Below are positions 9,592 to 18,641 of a DNA stretch of 64,000 nucleotides, one piece after another. Below the pieces are notes generated by a model. That model did not search any database. It was given only the letters and a program-made list of their open reading frames with translations, and was not told the DNA's origin. Position 1 is the first letter of the stretch; each line of letters begins with the position of its first letter. Source of the stretch: an uncultured Granulosicoccaceae bacterium. GTDB taxonomy: Bacteria; Pseudomonadota; Gammaproteobacteria; Granulosicoccales; Granulosicoccaceae. Position numbers and translations under genes: made by a program. Location of the stretch: the NCBI GenBank assembly GCA_938035945.1, contig CALHOU010000074.1, positions 1-64,000 on the forward strand, read 5' to 3'.

Positions 9592-11703
9592 ATGGAATCA
9601 CAAGCACCCTACAGAACGCTTCAGCCGGGTGAAATGCTGAATTGGTACCGAATCGAACGCATATTAGGCCGCGGTGGATTCGGTGTCATCTATTTGGCTA
9701 CTGATACCAATCTTGACCATCTGGTCGCCATCAAAGAATACATACCCAGCGATGTTGCTACTCGCACCCAAGACAGCCAGGTGCATCCTATCACCGAAGA
9801 ACATGGCGATATGTTCCGTTGGGGAATGGATCGATTTATAAAAGAGGCTCGCAACTTAGTTAAGTTCAAGCACCCGAATATTGTGCGGGTTATGTCAGTG
9901 TTTCAAGAGAACAACACGGCCTATATGGTCATGGAGTTTGAAGAAGGCCTGGATTTACGCAGTTTTCTGCGTCAGCCAGGTGCGAACAATGAACAATCAC
10001 TGCGCCAACTCATTCTACCCATCATCAATGGACTTGCTGAGGTGCATCGGCATGGGTTTATTCATCGTGATATAAAACCTGCGAATATTTTAGTGAGAAA
10101 AGATGGCAGCCCGGTGTTGCTGGATTTTGGCTCTGCGCGTAATGCGAGTAAGTACACGCAGCAAAGTTTAACTGCACTTGTGTCGGTCGGATATGCACCT
10201 TTAGAGCAATACAATTCAGAATCGGATGAACAGCAAGGGCCATGGACGGATATCTATGCACTTGGGGGTACGCTTTACTATGCGATCAGTGGCAAAGATC
10301 CGGTTGAAAGTACTCGACGTGCAGCGGCTATTTTCAATGGCGGCGCAGACCCCCTAATCAACGCAGAATACCTAGGCGAAGGAAAATACACGGCCGACTT
10401 CCTACGCGCCATTGACTGGGCATTGCAATTTGGCATCGCTGATCGACCACAGTCCCTAAATGATTGGATGCCGGCATTGTTATCTGGGCAAAGCGATGCA
10501 AACAATGCAGGTGGCCCAATGACGCGCATCTCAGCTTTAAAGCCTGGTGTTGATACTAAAGCCATTAACGAGCTATCCGATGCCACGGTGTTATCGCGTG
10601 AGCGCCGCTCTGGTAAAGCCGATCGTCAACGTGCAAGCAGTGTTAACAGCCCAGCATCATCAGGAGATGTTAGCACCGGTGTTCGTGGGCTTTCTTTAAT
10701 TGCATTGCTGTTGGCGGCCGTGGCATTGGCCTTATGGTTCACCTCTAACCGGAAAGGTGATGACAATCAAAATACGGCAGTAGCCGAAGCCCAAACAACA
10801 TCCGCTGAACAAAAGCTGCAAGCAGACTTAGAGGCTAAGCTTGCTGAGCAACAACGCATTGAACAGGAAAATGCGGCCGAACGGCAACGCATTGCACTTG
10901 AGGAACAACGTAAAGCCGATGAGCTGGCGCTACAACGGCAAGCCGAAAAAGAAGCGCAGGCCGAACGAGATCGGGAAGCTGAAGAAGCGCGCTTAGCCAC
11001 CGAAGCGCGGGCGGCAGAGCAGGCCGCGATTGTAGCTGCTGAAGCTAAAAAACGAGCCGAGCAGGAAAAAGCGGACAAAGCGCGCGCCGAAGCAGCTGCA
11101 GCTTCAGCGCGGGCAAAACAGCAGGCCGAGGCCAAAGCGGCAAGAGAACGGGAGGCTATTCGGCTTGAGCGTGAAGCAAAACGATTGGCCGTTGCGCGTA
11201 AAGAGCGCCGTTTAAAGCAGGCGATATCGGCTGCGCAGAATTCTTTGAGCGTGGGTGATTTGAGCGCGGCTCAACGCCAACTGCAAAACGCCCAATCCAT
11301 CGATGCAAACGATCCTCGCGTACAAACCTTGGCTTTTGCCGTGCAGGCGGCGCAGGCTGAATATGATAAACCGGTTAGCGATGCAGACTTTGACACCGTG
11401 ACCCGCATGTTTGATGGCTTGCAACGCGCGATAGAAAACAAAGATCCTGTTGCGTTAGATAGGTTGGCAATCTCATCTCAACAAAGCACGATTTTTAAAT
11501 CGTTAATGAAAAACTTTGAACGCCTTGATGTTTCAATTACGGGTATTCGAGTACGTAACGTTGATAAGTCTATTACTGGAACCCTGCGCATAGAATCCAT
11601 GGTTCGAGCTAATGGTGATCGTGGGAACCTTTCTGACAAATACGCGATCAGTACTATAACCAGTCGCCGTGTGAATGGTGGTTGGTCAAAAATTGAGTGG
11701 TGA
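9592..11703 (+). CDS. Membrane-anchored Ser/Thr protein kinase with coiled-coil extracytoplasmic region
   Basis: 703 residues. The kinase domain (about 18-295) has the Gly-rich loop GRGGFG (26-31), Lys48, the catalytic loop HRDIKPAN (158-165) and DFG (178-180), so it should be active. A transmembrane helix follows at about 366-384. Residues 400-545 are a highly charged Ala/Glu/Lys/Arg coiled coil, and the last 110 residues form a small unrecognised domain resembling the NTF2-like tails of some bacterial kinases. The topology implies a cytoplasmic kinase coupled to a periplasmic stalk and sensor. No partner phosphatase or FHA gene is adjacent. The 3' end overlaps the convergent DUF4124 gene by 18 bp. 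Confidence 0.88.
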   Translation: MESQAPYRTLQPGEMLNWYRIERILGRGGFGVIYLATDTNLDHLVAIKEYIPSDVATRTQDSQVHPITEEHGDMFRWGMDRFIKEARNLVKFKHPNIVRVMSVFQENNTAYMVMEFEEGLDLRSFLRQPGANNEQSLRQLILPIINGLAEVHRHGFIHRDIKPANILVRKDGSPVLLDFGSARNASKYTQQSLTALVSVGYAPLEQYNSESDEQQGPWTDIYALGGTLYYAISGKDPVESTRRAAAIFNGGADPLINAEYLGEGKYTADFLRAIDWALQFGIADRPQSLNDWMPALLSGQSDANNAGGPMTRISALKPGVDTKAINELSDATVLSRERRSGKADRQRASSVNSPASSGDVSTGVRGLSLIALLLAAVALALWFTSNRKGDDNQNTAVAEAQTTSAEQKLQADLEAKLAEQQRIEQENAAERQRIALEEQRKADELALQRQAEKEAQAERDREAEEARLATEARAAEQAAIVAAEAKKRAEQEKADKARAEAAAASARAKQQAEAKAAREREAIRLEREAKRLAVARKERRLKQAISAAQNSLSVGDLSAAQRQLQNAQSIDANDPRVQTLAFAVQAAQAEYDKPVSDADFDTVTRMFDGLQRAIENKDPVALDRLAISSQQSTIFKSLMKNFERLDVSITGIRVRNVDKSITGTLRIESMVRANGDRGNLSDKYAISTITSRRVNGGWSKIEW

Positions 11704-12495
11704 GGTTGGTCTAGTACGCGGCGTGCTTGGTTGTGCTGGTTCTTCATCAGCATGTGCTGCGCCTAAGTCTAGGTCTCCATAACCAAGAGACTCAAGTTCA
11801 TCACCGGTTCGCGAACGGCGAGTTAAAGATTTGATATCAGAAAGAATGCGTTTATAGGTGGTGATTAAGTCAGTGTATTCGCATGCCCGCATATCGCCTG
11901 CATCGCAATCGGCTGGGTCATCCAAACCATAGTCTTCAGCATAGCGTTTTTCATTTCGCATATCGCGCAACACCCGTTTGCCGAACAATCGCAAGATTTT
12001 TTGCGACATCAAAATGTTGCAAGCAGATTCGTCACGTGCGTTGCGTAAATCCGCACGTTCCATGTCGTTGTTATCGGGTAGGTCTAATTGCGTCAGTGTG
12101 CTTTCCAGTCGATGCCAACTACCGTCAAGATAGAGCGCATCAGCAATTGCCAACGACAAGCCACTTTTAAATTTGCGGCTAAACATCCCACAGTGACAAC
12201 CGGCCTCTGTGCAAACCGCTCGGTCGGGTACAACGGGCGGTGTATCAAACCAGCTTGTCTCGATACCAAAAGGAATAACGTCTTTTGTTGCCGCTGATTT
12301 CGGTTTGGCCTTCGGAATAACAATACAGGCCGTATCTTGATAGGTTGTTGTACCGTCAGCGAGCTTACATGCGTGGATTGCGGCGCTTGCGAATTGTGTG
12401 GGTAACAGACATGCGAAACAAATAGCAACAAATCGCAAGATTTGAGCGTTTCCACATTGGGATATATTGCGGCTGATATTGCAAAGTAGTGCCAT
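11686..12495 (-). CDS. DUF4124-domain secreted protein
   Basis: A 269-residue protein with a signal peptide (hydrophobic FVAICFACLLP ending ASA-A) and a DUF4124 head, AIHACKLADGTTTYQDTACI, which carries the conserved Cys pair. The remainder is Cys-containing and charged and I do not recognise it. The ATG at 12495 is preferred over the GTG at 12498. It is convergent with the kinase gene and the two reading frames overlap at their 3' ends. A second DUF4124 protein is encoded at 32459-33256; the two are similar only over the head domain. Function unknown, probably envelope-associated. Confidence 0.68.
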   Translation of the reverse strand: MALLCNISRNISQCGNAQILRFVAICFACLLPTQFASAAIHACKLADGTTTYQDTACIVIPKAKPKSAATKDVIPFGIETSWFDTPPVVPDRAVCTEAGCHCGMFSRKFKSGLSLAIADALYLDGSWHRLESTLTQLDLPDNNDMERADLRNARDESACNILMSQKILRLFGKRVLRDMRNEKRYAEDYGLDDPADCDAGDMRACEYTDLITTYKRILSDIKSLTRRSRTGDELESLGYGDLDLGAAHADEEPAQPSTPRTRPTSPLNF

Positions 12496-12704
12496 CACCT
12501 ACTGGGTATCGGCACACATTGCAGCAGATGTAGCTTTAGTATTAATACCGCACACAATTTGGATTGTGACCGAGTACACAGATACTCAAGTTTGGTACCA
12601 TCTAGTTAGGCGCATGCGGCTTTGTTGCGCACAGTAGCGCGGAACGCTGGGCACAAGATTTCGTACAGTTTCGCGTTTAGATAATAGCAAACGGATAATT
12701 AACT

Positions 12705-13544
12705 ATGATCAAGTACCTTTCAGCTTTGGCAATGGTCGCACTATTGAGCGCTTGCTCTAGCGATAGCAATTCTGGTGATTCAGGTAATCCTACGAACCCG
12801 CCAGTTAATCCACCGAACAATACGCCTACAACACCTGGTGGGCCAATAGCACCTTCTGGTGGCCGCTCTGGCGTCTGGTTTGGTACCAACAATTTCGGTA
12901 CGGGTGTGATGGTTATAGATGCAAGCGAAAATATCTACGCTTTAACCAACCGTAGTACACGTCCACAATATGAAGCTGTATTTGGTCCTTCGTCTGCACA
13001 GTTGCAACGATTCCTGCATCGCGATAGTGACAATCCAGCTTTTGCTGATTCGTTTACCTTAGCAGGGGATCTTCCATCGACAATCGATCCGAATGATTCT
13101 GATACCCAAACTTATAATTTGACTGTCGAAAACGACGGTCAGCAAATTCGCAACAGTGGCGCTGTTGGTGATTTCACGATGACGTTTGCTACAGAGAACG
13201 ATCTGCCTGCACTTTCGCTGGCGGATATGGCTGGTAACTGGACAACCACGACATCTTTTTGTGCAGTCGATTGCAACATTACTTTGCGCATGACATTTGA
13301 TGCAAACGGTGCGCTGACAGGTTCTACGCAGTTCAATACTGGTGATCTGAACACGCTCACTGGTGGTGCAGCCGTTGGGGGTCCGCAGTATTTAACCGTC
13401 TCTTTTGAATGGCTTGGTCGAACAGTTTCAGGCGTTTTGCACCGTGACCGCAACGACAGTAATCGCGTCATTCTAAACAGCATTGGTACTGAGAGTGCAA
13501 CTGGCGTAACTGCATCATTTACCGCATCGATGGTTCGCGGTTAA
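12705..13544 (+). CDS. Putative lipoprotein of unknown function
   Basis: 279 residues. A lipoprotein signal peptide ends in the lipobox LLSAC (Cys17), followed by a Ser/Asn/Pro/Thr-rich linker (about residues 18-50), which is a common spacer between lipid anchor and folded domain. The remaining 220 residues look like a beta-rich domain with a disulfide-forming CAVDC pair. I do not recognise a family. An intrinsic terminator follows 33 bp after the stop, so this is a single-gene unit. Confidence 0.72.
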   Translation: MIKYLSALAMVALLSACSSDSNSGDSGNPTNPPVNPPNNTPTTPGGPIAPSGGRSGVWFGTNNFGTGVMVIDASENIYALTNRSTRPQYEAVFGPSSAQLQRFLHRDSDNPAFADSFTLAGDLPSTIDPNDSDTQTYNLTVENDGQQIRNSGAVGDFTMTFATENDLPALSLADMAGNWTTTTSFCAVDCNITLRMTFDANGALTGSTQFNTGDLNTLTGGAAVGGPQYLTVSFEWLGRTVSGVLHRDRNDSNRVILNSIGTESATGVTASFTASMVRG

Positions 13545-13577
13545 TAGCTGTTACTGTAAAAAAATTGTTTTACAACG

Positions 13578-13603
13578 GCCGCCCTAATCGGGCGGCTTTT
13601 TAT
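13578..13603 (+). terminator. Intrinsic terminator of the lipoprotein gene
   Basis: GCCGCCC (13578-13584) pairs with GGGCGGC (13590-13596) around the loop TAATC, followed directly by TTTTTATT. This is a textbook Rho-independent terminator for the gene ending at 13544. Confidence 0.9.
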
Positions 13604-13720
13604 TGCGCGCATTTTGTATTCACCAGTTAATTGGCCCTTATCGTAACCATGGCTTGGTGCGTTGCAATTTTCTACACGATAGCTGACCATAGACGAACTA
13701 TCACTAAATACCTGTTAAAC

Positions 13721-14089
13721 ATGACTCGCAAACGATTAGTAATGGAAGTAGGGATGGGTACTGACCTGCATGGTCAGGACTACACAAAAGCGGCTATACG
13801 CGGATTAAAAGATGCGTTGTGGCACAACTCTTTGAGCGTGGCTACAGCCTTGGGATATTCCCGCGATGACATGCAAGTGGATATTGAAGTGGCCGTGGCC
13901 CATCCAGAAAAAGTGGACAAGCAAGCGGTCGCGGATGTGCTGCCTTACGGAAAAGGCCAAGTGTTTGTAAAAAAGGGTGGGCTTGATGTGCCGAATGACG
14001 ACAACACAAACACGCTAGTCATCGCCAACGTGGCGGCCATCGTTTATCTGGACATGAAATCCGCTGCAGATCAAGAAGGTGCGAACTAA
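13721..14089 (+). CDS. Lin0512-family protein, first of a tandem pair
   Basis: 122 residues from the ATG at 13721, which aligns with the family N-terminus (KRLVMEVGMGTDLHGQDYTKAAIRG). An in-frame start 90 bp upstream would add an unrelated hydrophobic stretch and is less likely. The Lin0512 family (Pfam DUF) is widespread and consists of small proteins of unknown activity, usually with the MGTDLHGQDYTKAA signature seen here. The stop codon overlaps the next start (TAATG), so the two genes are translationally coupled. No Shine-Dalgarno sequence is obvious. Confidence 0.82.
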   Translation: MTRKRLVMEVGMGTDLHGQDYTKAAIRGLKDALWHNSLSVATALGYSRDDMQVDIEVAVAHPEKVDKQAVADVLPYGKGQVFVKKGGLDVPNDDNTNTLVIANVAAIVYLDMKSAADQEGAN

Positions 14090-14454
14090 TGGCCGAATCA
14101 CTTAAACGCATTATTTTAGAAATGGGTACGGGCAATGACCTGTATGGCGAGGACTACACCAAAGCCTGTGTTAGGGCCGTGCAAGATGCTTTGCATCACA
14201 GCTCTATTATTTTATTCCGTTCACTTGGTATTGATCGCGACAGCATGCAGGTAGAAGTAACGGTTGCTGTGCAACAACCCGATAAGGTCGATAGCAGTGT
14301 AATTGCTGCCCAAATACCTTACGGTGAAGTGATCGTGAATGCCGTTGAGGGTGGGATGAATGTTGTTGACGAGGAGAACGGCACCACGTCAGTGATCGCC
14401 ACTGCCGCAGTCGCCGCTCGCCTTAAATTGGATGATGGTCCGTTCTTGTTATAG
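14089..14454 (+). CDS. Lin0512-family protein, second of a tandem pair
   Basis: 121 residues, a clear paralogue of the preceding gene: EMGTGNDLYGEDYTKACVRAVQDAL aligns with its N-terminal signature and both continue with an MQVEVTVAVQQPDKVD-like segment. Roughly 45 percent identity by eye. The near-equal lengths and 1-bp overlap suggest the two products form a hetero-oligomer. The 3' end overlaps the convergent aminotransferase gene by 6 bp. Function is unknown for the family. Confidence 0.83.
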   Translation: MAESLKRIILEMGTGNDLYGEDYTKACVRAVQDALHHSSIILFRSLGIDRDSMQVEVTVAVQQPDKVDSSVIAAQIPYGEVIVNAVEGGMNVVDEENGTTSVIATAAVAARLKLDDGPFLL

Positions 14455-15630
14455 AACGGACGCGATGGCTTCAACCAGTGCATCCATGCCTTCTTCGGGC
14501 AAGCCTGCAACGTTAATGCGACCATCACCAACCAGGTAGATGCCGTTGTCATCACGCAGTGTCGCTATTTGCTGTGTGTTTAAAGGCAAACGACTGAACA
14601 TGCCTTTCTGGCCAGCGATATAGTCGAACTTATCTGAGTTGGTACGTTGTCGCATACCCTCGGCAAAAGCGGTACGCAACCGAAGCATGCGCAAACGCAT
14701 CTCTTCCAATTCATCACGCCACTCTTTGTTCAATGCATCGTCAGTGAGTACAAGGTTAGTGGTGTTTGCGCCGTGATCAGGCGGCATGGAATAGTTTGAA
14801 CGAATAACAACGCTAAGTTGGCCAAGTGCTTTGTCGGCGTTGGTATTATTTTCAGCCAGAATCATTGCCGCACCGGTTCGTTCTCGATAGAGACCTAAAT
14901 TTTTCGAACAACTCGCAGCCACCACAAGTTCGGGCAACTTGCTTGCAAACAGTCGAACTGATGCTGCGTCTTGCTCTAGTCCGTCCCCAAAACCTTGGTA
15001 GGCTAAGTCGAAAAACGGGAACAAGGATTTCTTCGCACACATGTCAGCAACATCGCCCCATTGTTCGATGCTGAGATCGGCGCCGGTTGGGTTGTGGCAG
15101 CAACCGTGAAGTAATACAACATCGCCGTCATTGGCTTGTTTGAGGGTGCTCATCATGGCGTCGAAGTCGACGCTGCAGTTATCGGCATCGTAGTACGGGT
15201 AGGTTTTCATCTCTATTCCAGCAGCCTTGAAAACCGGAATGTGATTAGGCCAGGTAGGGTCTGACACCCAAATAGCTGAATTGGGTTTTGAGGCTTTGAT
15301 CAGGTCGGCAAGTATGCGAAGCGCGCCTGTGCCGCCATTGGATTGCGCACACCGGATTCGATCTGTTTGTGCTTGAGCGCCAAAGACTTGCGTGATCATC
15401 GCCGCGCAAAATGGGCGGCTCCCCACAGGGCCCACATAGGCTTTGGTGTCTTGGGTGTCGAGCAGGATTTTTTCTGCCTTTTTAACGCTGGTTAAAACCG
15501 GGGTTTGGCCATTAGCGTCTTTGTAGACGCCTACGCCCAGGTCGATCTTGTTAGTACGGGTATCGGCACGGAAAGTCTCCATTAATTGGAGAATGGCATC
15601 CGGTTTTGACTCAGGTAGTGATTCGAACAT
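14449..15630 (-). CDS. Aromatic amino acid / aspartate aminotransferase (TyrB/AspC family)
   Basis: A 393-residue PLP enzyme of aminotransferase class Ia-alpha. It has the N-terminal KIDLGVGVYKD motif, SDPTWPNH, the HGCCHNPTG segment, FPFFDLAYQGF and the PLP-lysine motif SCSKNLGLYRERTG. These are the hallmarks of AspC/TyrB. It transfers amino groups between aspartate or aromatic amino acids and 2-oxoglutarate in the cytoplasm; AspC versus TyrB preference cannot be told by eye. The start codon is preceded by a strong hairpin (15647-15669) rather than a recognisable Shine-Dalgarno sequence. Confidence 0.92.
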   Translation of the reverse strand: MFESLPESKPDAILQLMETFRADTRTNKIDLGVGVYKDANGQTPVLTSVKKAEKILLDTQDTKAYVGPVGSRPFCAAMITQVFGAQAQTDRIRCAQSNGGTGALRILADLIKASKPNSAIWVSDPTWPNHIPVFKAAGIEMKTYPYYDADNCSVDFDAMMSTLKQANDGDVVLLHGCCHNPTGADLSIEQWGDVADMCAKKSLFPFFDLAYQGFGDGLEQDAASVRLFASKLPELVVAASCSKNLGLYRERTGAAMILAENNTNADKALGQLSVVIRSNYSMPPDHGANTTNLVLTDDALNKEWRDELEEMRLRMLRLRTAFAEGMRQRTNSDKFDYIAGQKGMFSRLPLNTQQIATLRDDNGIYLVGDGRINVAGLPEEGMDALVEAIASVL

Positions 15631-15998
15631 GACGAGTATATAGCTTCTCTGGGTTGGTTTAACCCAGAGTCTATACCGTTGCGAGCTCGCTGTGGTGAGC
15701 TTCTAGCCTGATTAAGGCATAAAATGGCTGGGATTGAGATTCCCAGCCTTCCTATTTAAGGCAAGTGCGCATGTCATACACGCACGCCAAGGATCACGGC
15801 TGTGAGCTTGGCAACGCCATTCTTAGGTCGATGGCTTAAAAGGGGTAACGACACGGGCCCTCGATTCTGTAAAGCTACACCGTCGTTATGCCTAAGCGAT
15901 CAGGAATAGAAGCGAAACAGTGTTTAAGAGCACAACAAACTGAATGATTTGAGTGCTCAATGTCTCGCCGTGTGAATGAAACATTGAAGCGGTTCGTA
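15631..15998 (-). other. Hairpin-rich 368-bp intergenic region, candidate leader or ncRNA
   Basis: No gene was found. The stretch contains a series of inverted repeats: CTCTGGGTT/AACCCAGAG (15647-15669), the palindrome GCGAGCTCGC (15681-15690), GGCTGGGA/TCCCAGCC (15726-15748), GTGCG/CGCAC (about 15765-15785), GCCAAG/CTTGGC with an inner TCAC/GTGA (15786-15812), and nested CTTAGG/CCTAAG plus TAACGAC/GTCGTTA (15822-15896). Both flanking genes are on the minus strand, so it may be the aminotransferase leader, the 3' end of the upstream gene, or a separate small RNA. It matches no RNA family that I recognise. Confidence 0.4.
15726..15748 (-). terminator. Possible terminator downstream of the 443-residue membrane protein gene
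   Basis: An 8-bp perfect stem, GGCTGGGA/TCCCAGCC, with a 7-nt loop, followed on the minus strand by ATTTTATG. It lies 250 bp beyond the stop at 15999, so it may belong instead to a small RNA made from the gap. Confidence 0.45.
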
Positions 15999-17330
15999 TT
16001 ATATTTCTTCGCTTGGTTCGAATAGCCGATCGATCGCTTCACGTTTGTTGTCAGCGCTAACGGCAGCCTCTAGTTGAAAGCCACGATTTTGCAGCTTTTC
16101 CGCAACCCATCGGTTACCGTAACGAAATGGTACGTACAGCAAACCAATTATGGCTAGCAAGGCAAAACCCGCTGTCCAGAGCTTCACCACTAATGACGCA
16201 TCTGCACCAGCGTTTAACCATACGCTAGCTGTCGCCAGTAAACCTGCCAGCGAAACAACCCATAAGCAGCCATAGACCAGGGCCGTACCGAATAATGCTT
16301 TAGACAATAGCCATGGGAAGGTGAAAAACAAAGCAACCCAAGAAACACCCCGCTTCACCGCCTTGATGTCGCCGCGTCGACTGAATACGATATAGGCTCT
16401 ACCGCCTATATCCAGCTCGTCATCCAGATCCATCGTTCCATCAACTTGAAGAATGTCGTTTGCATCTGCGTAGTCGCTGCGGACAACTTCGTGGGTGTCG
16501 TTGGGATCGATCGTAGTGTTCGCAGAGAGCGCGCCTGTGATATCCGCATCGGGCTGAGTATCATCGAGTTGAAGCGCTGTGACCTGCGATGTTGCGTCGT
16601 GGCTGACCGCTTCTTCAAAGTCATCGATAAAGACTTCTTGCGCTTCACTTTCAACGGCGTTAGCCGTGTCGTGCATGTGTTGTGCTTCACGTTCGAGTTT
16701 GTGCGCCAATTCAGAAGATCGTTGCTCTTCTGGTGACATGATCGTTGCTCTGGTCGCGGCAGCTGACGTACCAAACACCTCCGAGACAATCTCGTTCGTG
16801 CTCGGATTTTCTAAATTCTGCGCGCTGCTCTCTATTGGCTCGCCATTTATACCAGAGAGTGCTTTGTTGTCCTTATTATTTGATTTGGTCAGAGCATCGA
16901 GTTCAGCCAGCGTTTCATCATCGAATTCACCGAATTCGGTCGACAATTTGTTCGTACCGGAGACACTTGCATGGGCGGGTATTTCGCTTAATTCGAGTTC
17001 AGCGATATCGAGGCTCGGTTCGAGTGTCTTAGGGCTATCAATACCGGGACGCCCAGAAATGGGGTTATTTTCGTCGGGCGTGCTCAGTTCAAGTGTGTCG
17101 AGTTTTTCAGCACTACTTAAATTGGCCTCACGGCGGGTTCTATCGGCGGAAAAAGTGCGTTGCTTGCCATCCTTATTCAGCATCTCTTCGACACGTAAAT
17201 TGGTGTACAAAAAGCGAGCTTCGTCATGGTCATCGCTTGCCAAAGCACATGCCCGCGCCCAAACAGCTGGCTTGCGCGCATCCGAATTCAGTTCGTCGGT
17301 GGCAATTTTATAGAGTTCTTCGTCAATCAT
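15999..17330 (-). CDS. Hypothetical acidic protein with C-terminal membrane segments
   Basis: 443 residues. The first 300 are hydrophilic and acidic, rich in Ser, Asp, Glu and Thr, with no recognised domain. The C-terminal 130 residues begin with AYIVFSRRGDIKAVKRGVSW and contain about three hydrophobic helices (FTFPWLLSKALFG, VYGCLWVVSLAGLLATASVWL, AGFALLAIIGLLYVPF), reminiscent of DUF2628-type small membrane domains, but I am not sure of the match. The cytoplasmic acidic tail may bind a partner. Transcribed alone. A Ser-rich frame antisense to it (16579-17313) is a shadow of the biased composition. Confidence 0.65.
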   Translation of the reverse strand: MIDEELYKIATDELNSDARKPAVWARACALASDDHDEARFLYTNLRVEEMLNKDGKQRTFSADRTRREANLSSAEKLDTLELSTPDENNPISGRPGIDSPKTLEPSLDIAELELSEIPAHASVSGTNKLSTEFGEFDDETLAELDALTKSNNKDNKALSGINGEPIESSAQNLENPSTNEIVSEVFGTSAAATRATIMSPEEQRSSELAHKLEREAQHMHDTANAVESEAQEVFIDDFEEAVSHDATSQVTALQLDDTQPDADITGALSANTTIDPNDTHEVVRSDYADANDILQVDGTMDLDDELDIGGRAYIVFSRRGDIKAVKRGVSWVALFFTFPWLLSKALFGTALVYGCLWVVSLAGLLATASVWLNAGADASLVVKLWTAGFALLAIIGLLYVPFRYGNRWVAEKLQNRGFQLEAAVSADNKREAIDRLFEPSEEI

Positions 17331-17609
17331 TATGGGCAGGTCTGAATGAGATACGTGATTTTAGGTCGACTGGTTCGCGCTGCACAAGTGCGAAGTTGAT
17401 TATATTTGCTCCCAGCAGATAACATCAACTGTGTATTGCGTCAAAGACGCCAAGGTATTGGCTTAGATGTGGCTGTAATTGATGAAACATTGCACAATAT
17501 GGCGATTAGGCAATTTTAGGTGTATTTTAGTGCATAGGCTTTTGAAATTGAAGTTTGTACATCTGTTGGTTTCTCAAGCAACGAATTAGGTAAGAAAAGA
17601 GGTTCATCA

Positions 17610-18611
17610 ATGAGAAATTTACTGATCCTTTGCGTAGTTGTTGGCTTGTCTGGCTGCGCTCATCTTTCGTTTAGTAAGGATGATGATCCATCTAACCTGG
17701 TTTTGGAACAAGATTTCAATCGCTCAACATTGATCGCTGCAGATTTTGCGGCAACGCTTGTACAAATCGAAGAAACTAATACCAGCAATCTGTTGTTACA
17801 AGCTGACAACCCAAGCACTCGTTTCGGAGAATTGTTATTAAGCGCACTACAAAAATCGGGTTACTCCATACGTCTTGGCGTTGATTCTATTGAAAACACG
17901 CTTGATTACGCAACGAATCGAGATGAGGAGCCCTCCAATAGTGGCAACCCCGTTTACACATTTATAGTTGCTGCAGGCCCGGTAAAACTTAAACGGGCGT
18001 ACGAAGTTGATCAAACAGGTGTCAGGCCAACGGGCAACATGCTTATCAGCGGTGCCGATGCTAGCTATGTTGTGGTGGATGATTCAATTTTTAACTACGG
18101 ACAGGCAACAGAGAATGGCGTTCAGGTCAGTGCCGTGCCTACCGCAGTACCGCTTGTGGGTTCTCGTGAGTTGGTGGCAGGACTTAACGATTCACCGAAA
18201 AAGTCGGGCACTGGTAACTATCAAGAATTTACCAATATGTATGACACTGACACATCGCGCTACGAAGAACTTTTCAAAGACTATGCAGTGATCGATTCGA
18301 ACGTTTTGGTATTTGGCAACGATTCACTCATTCTTGGTCGCAACAATAAGCTGGCCGTACGTGAATTTACCAAGTTGTTTAACCCTGCCACGGATGTATT
18401 GTCCGTGATTGGTTGTTCACACGGGGCTAGTAAAGTGGAAAATGGAAACGCCTACCTTGCCAATGGTCGTGCTTTTCGCGTGAAGGAAGAGTTTGTGCTT
18501 GCCGGATTGGACGCGCAGCGGGTGTTGGAGGAAGGGTGTTGGGCCAACGTGGATTTCCCAAAAATGCCCGCACGAGGTGTGTTGGTGCAGCACAGGCGTT
18601 TGATTCAGTAA
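17610..18611 (+). CDS. Putative lipoprotein of unknown function
   Basis: 333 residues with a lipoprotein signal peptide and lipobox LSGC (Cys16). AAGAGG precedes the start. The body mixes short beta-strand-like stretches with Asn/Asp-rich loops, for example ILVFGNDSLILGRNNKLAVREF near the C-terminus, which looks like a repeat-poor envelope domain; I do not recognise the family. Residues around 240-300 (SVIGCSHGASKVENGN AYLANGRAFRVKEEF) suggest a compact C-terminal domain. It is convergent with hspQ and appears to be a single-gene unit. Confidence 0.68.
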   Translation: MRNLLILCVVVGLSGCAHLSFSKDDDPSNLVLEQDFNRSTLIAADFAATLVQIEETNTSNLLLQADNPSTRFGELLLSALQKSGYSIRLGVDSIENTLDYATNRDEEPSNSGNPVYTFIVAAGPVKLKRAYEVDQTGVRPTGNMLISGADASYVVVDDSIFNYGQATENGVQVSAVPTAVPLVGSRELVAGLNDSPKKSGTGNYQEFTNMYDTDTSRYEELFKDYAVIDSNVLVFGNDSLILGRNNKLAVREFTKLFNPATDVLSVIGCSHGASKVENGNAYLANGRAFRVKEEFVLAGLDAQRVLEEGCWANVDFPKMPARGVLVQHRRLIQ

Positions 18612-18641
18612 TATCCCTGCTGAACACGCCTGCCGGTGCGT

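Noticed and set aside
10767-11135. 122-codon Ala/Ser/Cys-rich frame on the minus strand
   Set aside because: It mirrors the coiled-coil region of the Ser/Thr kinase and has no features of its own.
16579-17313. 244-codon Ser-rich open frame on the plus strand
   Set aside because: It is antisense to the 443-residue acidic protein; its Ser/Val/Leu-rich, domainless content is the mirror of the biased codons on the other strand.
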